Source: an uncultured Clostridia bacterium (GTDB lineage: Bacteria; Bacillota; Clostridia; Lachnospirales; CAG-274). From it: a stretch of 64,000 nucleotides of DNA. Below the pieces are notes generated by a model. That model did no database searches. It worked only from the letters and a program-made list of their open reading frames with translations, and was not told the DNA's origin. How positions within the stretch are numbered: the stretch's first letter is position 1; every line of letters starts with the position of its first letter. Made by a program: the position numbers and the translations under genes. The DNA is taken from the NCBI GenBank assembly GCA_944381435.1, contig CALWLD010000010.1, positions 1 to 64,000 of the forward strand, given 5' to 3'. Shown one piece after another: positions 61,284 through 64,000 of the stretch.

Positions 61284-61550
61284 ATGAGTATATTAGAAGC
61301 GATAATGTTAATCTGTTTTGGTGCAGCTTGGCCTTTTTCTATAGCTAAGTCCTTAAAATCTAAATCTACTAACGGGAAAAGCTTACTTTTTTTAGTAGTA
61401 TTAATATTAGGCTATATAGCAGGCATATTAAATAAATTGTTAAATAATAATGACATTGTGTTATATTTATATATTTTAAATCTATTAATGGTATCTACAG
61501 ATGCTATGTTATGGATTAGAAATAAAAAGCTAGAACAGACAGTTTTTTAA
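61284..61550 (+). CDS. SemiSWEET/PQ-loop family small membrane protein
   Basis: The 88-residue protein has three membrane helices and a PQ-loop-like start (CFGAAWPFSIAKSLKSKSTN) with GKSLLFL, typical of SemiSWEET half-transporters, which move sugars as dimers. The PQ pair is replaced by WP-F-S, as in many Firmicute members. Substrate unknown. AAGGAGG precedes the ATG; it may be a separate unit from the Ser-rich gene, 82 bases upstream. Confidence 0.7.
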   Translation: MSILEAIMLICFGAAWPFSIAKSLKSKSTNGKSLLFLVVLILGYIAGILNKLLNNNDIVLYLYILNLLMVSTDAMLWIRNKKLEQTVF

Positions 61551-61662
61551 TAATATATATTTAAAAATGGCTATTATCATATATTTTATTTACAAAAATT
61601 AAAATAAAACCAGTTTATGTTTTTATTTAAAATATTAAGCCATATTTTAATTATAAAATAAT

Positions 61663-61692
61663 ATAAGGCATAGATTTTTATCTATGTCTTAT
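61663..61692. terminator. terminator in the 359-base gap before the symporter gene
   Basis: ATAAGGCATAGAT pairs with ATCTATGTCTTAT (one G-U) around TTTT. The gap from 61551 to 61909 holds nothing else but AT-rich DNA and the symporter promoter. Confidence 0.65.
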
Positions 61693-61860
61693 TACATTTT
61701 TAAGTGTATTAATATGTTAAAGTGTATAAATATTAATACATTTTTTTTTATATTTATTACTTATAATATATTAAAAAACACAATATTTACTATATAATCT
61801 ATAAAAAATACACAAAATATTGATTTTTATTAATATATAAGTGCAATTTTATTAATTTTA

Positions 61861-61869
61861 TGATATAAT
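61861..61869 (+). promoter_or_regulatory. extended -10 promoter of the symporter gene
   Basis: TGATATAAT is a perfect extended -10 (TGnTATAAT), about 40 bases upstream of the ATG. No good -35 is seen. Confidence 0.55.
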
Positions 61870-61909
61870 ATATTTACTATAAAAATATAATAGAAAAGGA
61901 GATGAAAAA

Positions 61910-63307
61910 ATGGAAAAATTTACTACAATTATTGGTAATATGAGTGACTTTTTATATACTTGGATATTGGTAGCTCTTCTTATCATTACAGGTTTATATT
62001 TTAGCTTTAGAACAAAATTTGTTCAGATAAGGTTGCTCCCAGAGTCTTTAAAAGTTATTTCTGAGAAAAAACATAGCGGAGGGATATCTTCCTTTCAAGC
62101 TTTAATGATTTCTACAGCATCACGTGTTGGAACAGGTAACATTATAGGGGTAGCTCTTGCTATAGGCACAGGAGGTCCTGGTGCAGTTTTTTGGATGTGG
62201 CTTCTTGCTATTATAGGCAGTGCATCTGCTTTTATAGAAAGTACTTTAGCACAGATATATAAAACAAAAGATGGTGATGGCTTTAGAGGTGGCCCTGCTT
62301 ATTATATACAAACAGCATTAAAAAGCAGACCTCTTGGTATTTTATTTAGTGTATTTTTAATAGCTTGTTTTGCCTTTGGCTTTAACGCTCTACAAGCTTT
62401 TAACATAGGTGATTCTTTAAAATATTATTTCCCTCATTATTCTAATAGCATAATACCTGTTGTTCTTGGTGCTGTTCTTGCTGTTTTAACAGGTATAGTT
62501 ATATACGGTGGGGTTAAAAGAATAGGCTTTATAACATCTGGTATAGTACCTGTTATGGCTTTAATATATATAGGTTTAGGCTTATTTATAACTATAAAAA
62601 ACATTAACCTTTTACCTGGTGTTTTTAAAGATATATTTACACAGGCTTTTGATTTTAAGGCTATTTTTGGTGGTGGAGTTGGTGCTTTTACAAGCTCTTG
62701 TATAATGCAAGGTATAAAAAGAGGGCTTTTTTCAAACGAGGCAGGTATGGGTTCTGCTCCTAACGCTGCTGCAACAGCAGATGTAGACCACCCTGTAAAA
62801 CAAGGTCTTGTACAAATGTTCTCCGTTTTTATAGATACAATTTTTATATGCTCTACAACTGCTATGATTTTGTTATGCTCTGGCGTATCAGAAGGGGTTG
62901 GCATACAATATGTACAAAATGCTGTTAGAGCAAACTTTGGTGAGGTTGGTATACATTTTATATCTATAGCTATCTTTTTATTTGCTTTTAGCTCTTTAAT
63001 AGGTAACTATTGCTATGCTGAGGCTAACATAAAATTTATAAAAGATAATAAAATAGTTTTAAATATATTTAGGTTATGTTGTCTTGTTATGATTTTTATC
63101 GGTACCCAGCTAAGCTTAGATACTGCTTGGAACCTAGCAGATTTACTTATGGGCTTTATGGCTATTGTAAACATAATAGCTATACTTATTTTAGGTAATA
63201 TCTCTATAAAATGTCTTAACGACTATGTTAAACAAAAAAAACAAGGGAAAGAGCCTGTTTTTAAAGCTAAAGATATAGGCTTAGATAACACAGAATATTG
63301 GAAATAA
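61910..63307 (+). CDS. sodium:alanine symporter (AGCS family)
   Basis: The 465-residue membrane protein imports alanine or glycine with sodium. Family blocks are SSFQALMISTASRVGTGNII, GGPGAVFWMWLLAIIGSA, RGGPAYYIQ and the AGCS signature GLFSNEAGMGSAPNAAA (about residue 275). About 10 membrane segments. ATG after AAAGGAG. Monocistronic with a terminator right after. Confidence 0.95.
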   Translation: MEKFTTIIGNMSDFLYTWILVALLIITGLYFSFRTKFVQIRLLPESLKVISEKKHSGGISSFQALMISTASRVGTGNIIGVALAIGTGGPGAVFWMWLLAIIGSASAFIESTLAQIYKTKDGDGFRGGPAYYIQTALKSRPLGILFSVFLIACFAFGFNALQAFNIGDSLKYYFPHYSNSIIPVVLGAVLAVLTGIVIYGGVKRIGFITSGIVPVMALIYIGLGLFITIKNINLLPGVFKDIFTQAFDFKAIFGGGVGAFTSSCIMQGIKRGLFSNEAGMGSAPNAAATADVDHPVKQGLVQMFSVFIDTIFICSTTAMILLCSGVSEGVGIQYVQNAVRANFGEVGIHFISIAIFLFAFSSLIGNYCYAEANIKFIKDNKIVLNIFRLCCLVMIFIGTQLSLDTAWNLADLLMGFMAIVNIIAILILGNISIKCLNDYVKQKKQGKEPVFKAKDIGLDNTEYWK

Positions 63308-63310
63308 ACA

Positions 63311-63337
63311 TTTAGGGTGTATTTTATACACCCTAAA
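63311..63337. terminator. terminator after the symporter gene
   Basis: TTTAGGGTGTAT pairs exactly with ATACACCCTAAA around a 3-base loop, four bases after the stop. It is symmetric and could act on both strands. Confidence 0.8.
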
Positions 63338-63497
63338 ATTGTATAAAAAAGTAATATATGCGTTTTTATTATTATAAATGTTAATTTTGAATATTAAAAA
63401 TAGAAGGAAATTATTTTAAATAGGTATTTTTTACTTATTGATTTGCTCCTGAAAAAAATGTAAAATATTAATGATAAATATATTTTAGGAGGACATT

Positions 63498-64000
63498 ATG
63501 AAAGGTATAATAAAAATTTTTAGTGTAATAATATTTACCCTAGCTATTAGCTTTAATGTATTTGCAAATAACAATTGGGTAAACTTAAAGCTTACCTACG
63601 ACGGTAAAGTACATAATTATAGTGCAGAAAAAATACATATTAAAATTGATGATAAGCCTATAGAAAATTTAAAAATGGAGCCTGTTTTGATAAACGATAG
63701 AACCCTAGTGCCTGTTAGAGATGTTTTTGAGGCTATGGGTGCAGAAGTTTTATGGAATGAAAAAGATAAAGAAACAACTGTAAAAAAGGACAATAACACA
63801 GTTGTATTTAAAATAAATAGCAACCAAGCTATAAAAAATGAAATTGATGTTATAAACCTTGATGTACCAGCAAAAATTATAAATAACTACACAATGGTTC
63901 CTTTAAGAGCTATCTCCGATAGCCTAGGATATGTTGTAGACTGGGACAATAGCACAAGAACAGTAAACATAAAAGCTCCTGTAGAAGAAAAAACAGAAAC
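63498..64000 (+). CDS. secreted stalk-domain (copper amine oxidase N-terminal-like) protein, partial
   Basis: The first 167 residues are visible; the gene runs off the window. A signal peptide (KGIIKIFSVIIFTLAISF, cut near VFANN) is followed by two stalk-domain repeats (LINDRTLVPVRDVFEAMGAE, then NNYTMVPLRAISDSLGYVVD). In Clostridia this domain often precedes a cell wall amidase or protease, but the effector part is not in view. AGGAGGA precedes the ATG. Confidence 0.85.
   Translation, partial: MKGIIKIFSVIIFTLAISFNVFANNNWVNLKLTYDGKVHNYSAEKIHIKIDDKPIENLKMEPVLINDRTLVPVRDVFEAMGAEVLWNEKDKETTVKKDNNTVVFKINSNQAIKNEIDVINLDVPAKIINNYTMVPLRAISDSLGYVVDWDNSTRTVNIKAPVEEKTE

Overview
The window is about 64 kb of a very AT-rich, low-GC Gram-positive chromosome, most likely an anaerobic member of the Clostridia. 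Supporting signs are strong GGAGG-type ribosome sites, reverse-order rubrerythrin, a clostridial 2[4Fe-4S] ferredoxin, SLH-anchored secreted protein, and a folD-rimO-pgsA-cinA-recA operon. I cannot assign a genus.

Region 1 (1-600) is the tail of an rRNA operon: the 23S 3' end, 5S, then tRNA-Thr(TGT), tRNA-Tyr(GTA) and initiator tRNA-Met(CAT), closed by a terminator. About 1.1 kb of gene-free, extremely AT-rich DNA follows. Region 2 (1697-4069 and 35976-38901) is a 2-aminoethylphosphonate (AEP) uptake and breakdown cluster: ABC ATPase, fused permease/substrate-binding protein, PhnW transaminase and PhnX hydrolase.

Region 3 (4070-35975; 31,906 bp) is a complete-looking Mu-like transposable myophage prophage. 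It sits inside the AEP transporter gene and is bounded by an exact 5-bp target duplication (ACTAT). Joining the host sequence across the phage restores one continuous reading frame, so the permease and binding protein were a single polypeptide of about 879 residues before insertion. Left to right the phage carries transposase-binding sites, a leftward lysogeny module (XRE repressor and membrane-anchored ImmA-like protease), a divergent operator/promoter region, early small genes, MuA and MuB, GemA, DnaD-like and DnaC-like replication proteins, an AbrB-type regulator, a Mor-type activator and a D12 DNA adenine methylase. Head genes follow (small and large terminase, portal, F-like, protease/scaffold, capsid), then contractile tail genes (sheath, tube, frameshifted chaperone, tape measure, baseplate, fibres), then holin and amidase. 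All key structural genes look intact.

Region 4 (39.5-47 kb) is housekeeping on the minus strand (rubrerythrin, TldE/TldD, Hsp33, a methyltransferase, an amidohydrolase) with a small ferredoxin on the plus strand. Region 5 (47.1-54.8 kb) is a rightward operon: folD, rimO, pgsA, a GGDEF-EAL signalling protein, cinA and recA. Region 6 (55-64 kb) holds a secreted SLH-anchored 5'-nucleotidase (minus strand), a YceG-like/TelA/serine-rich membrane protein operon, a SemiSWEET-like protein, a sodium:alanine symporter and the start of a secreted stalk-domain protein cut by the window edge.

The most unusual observations are the broken transporter fusion, a four-copy structured repeat family with compensatory base changes (two tandem copies in the leader of the YceG/TelA operon), the phage's membrane-anchored ImmA-like protein with an extracytoplasmic Cys/His cluster, apparent ATT start codons, and a phage-borne DnaD/DnaC primosome module.
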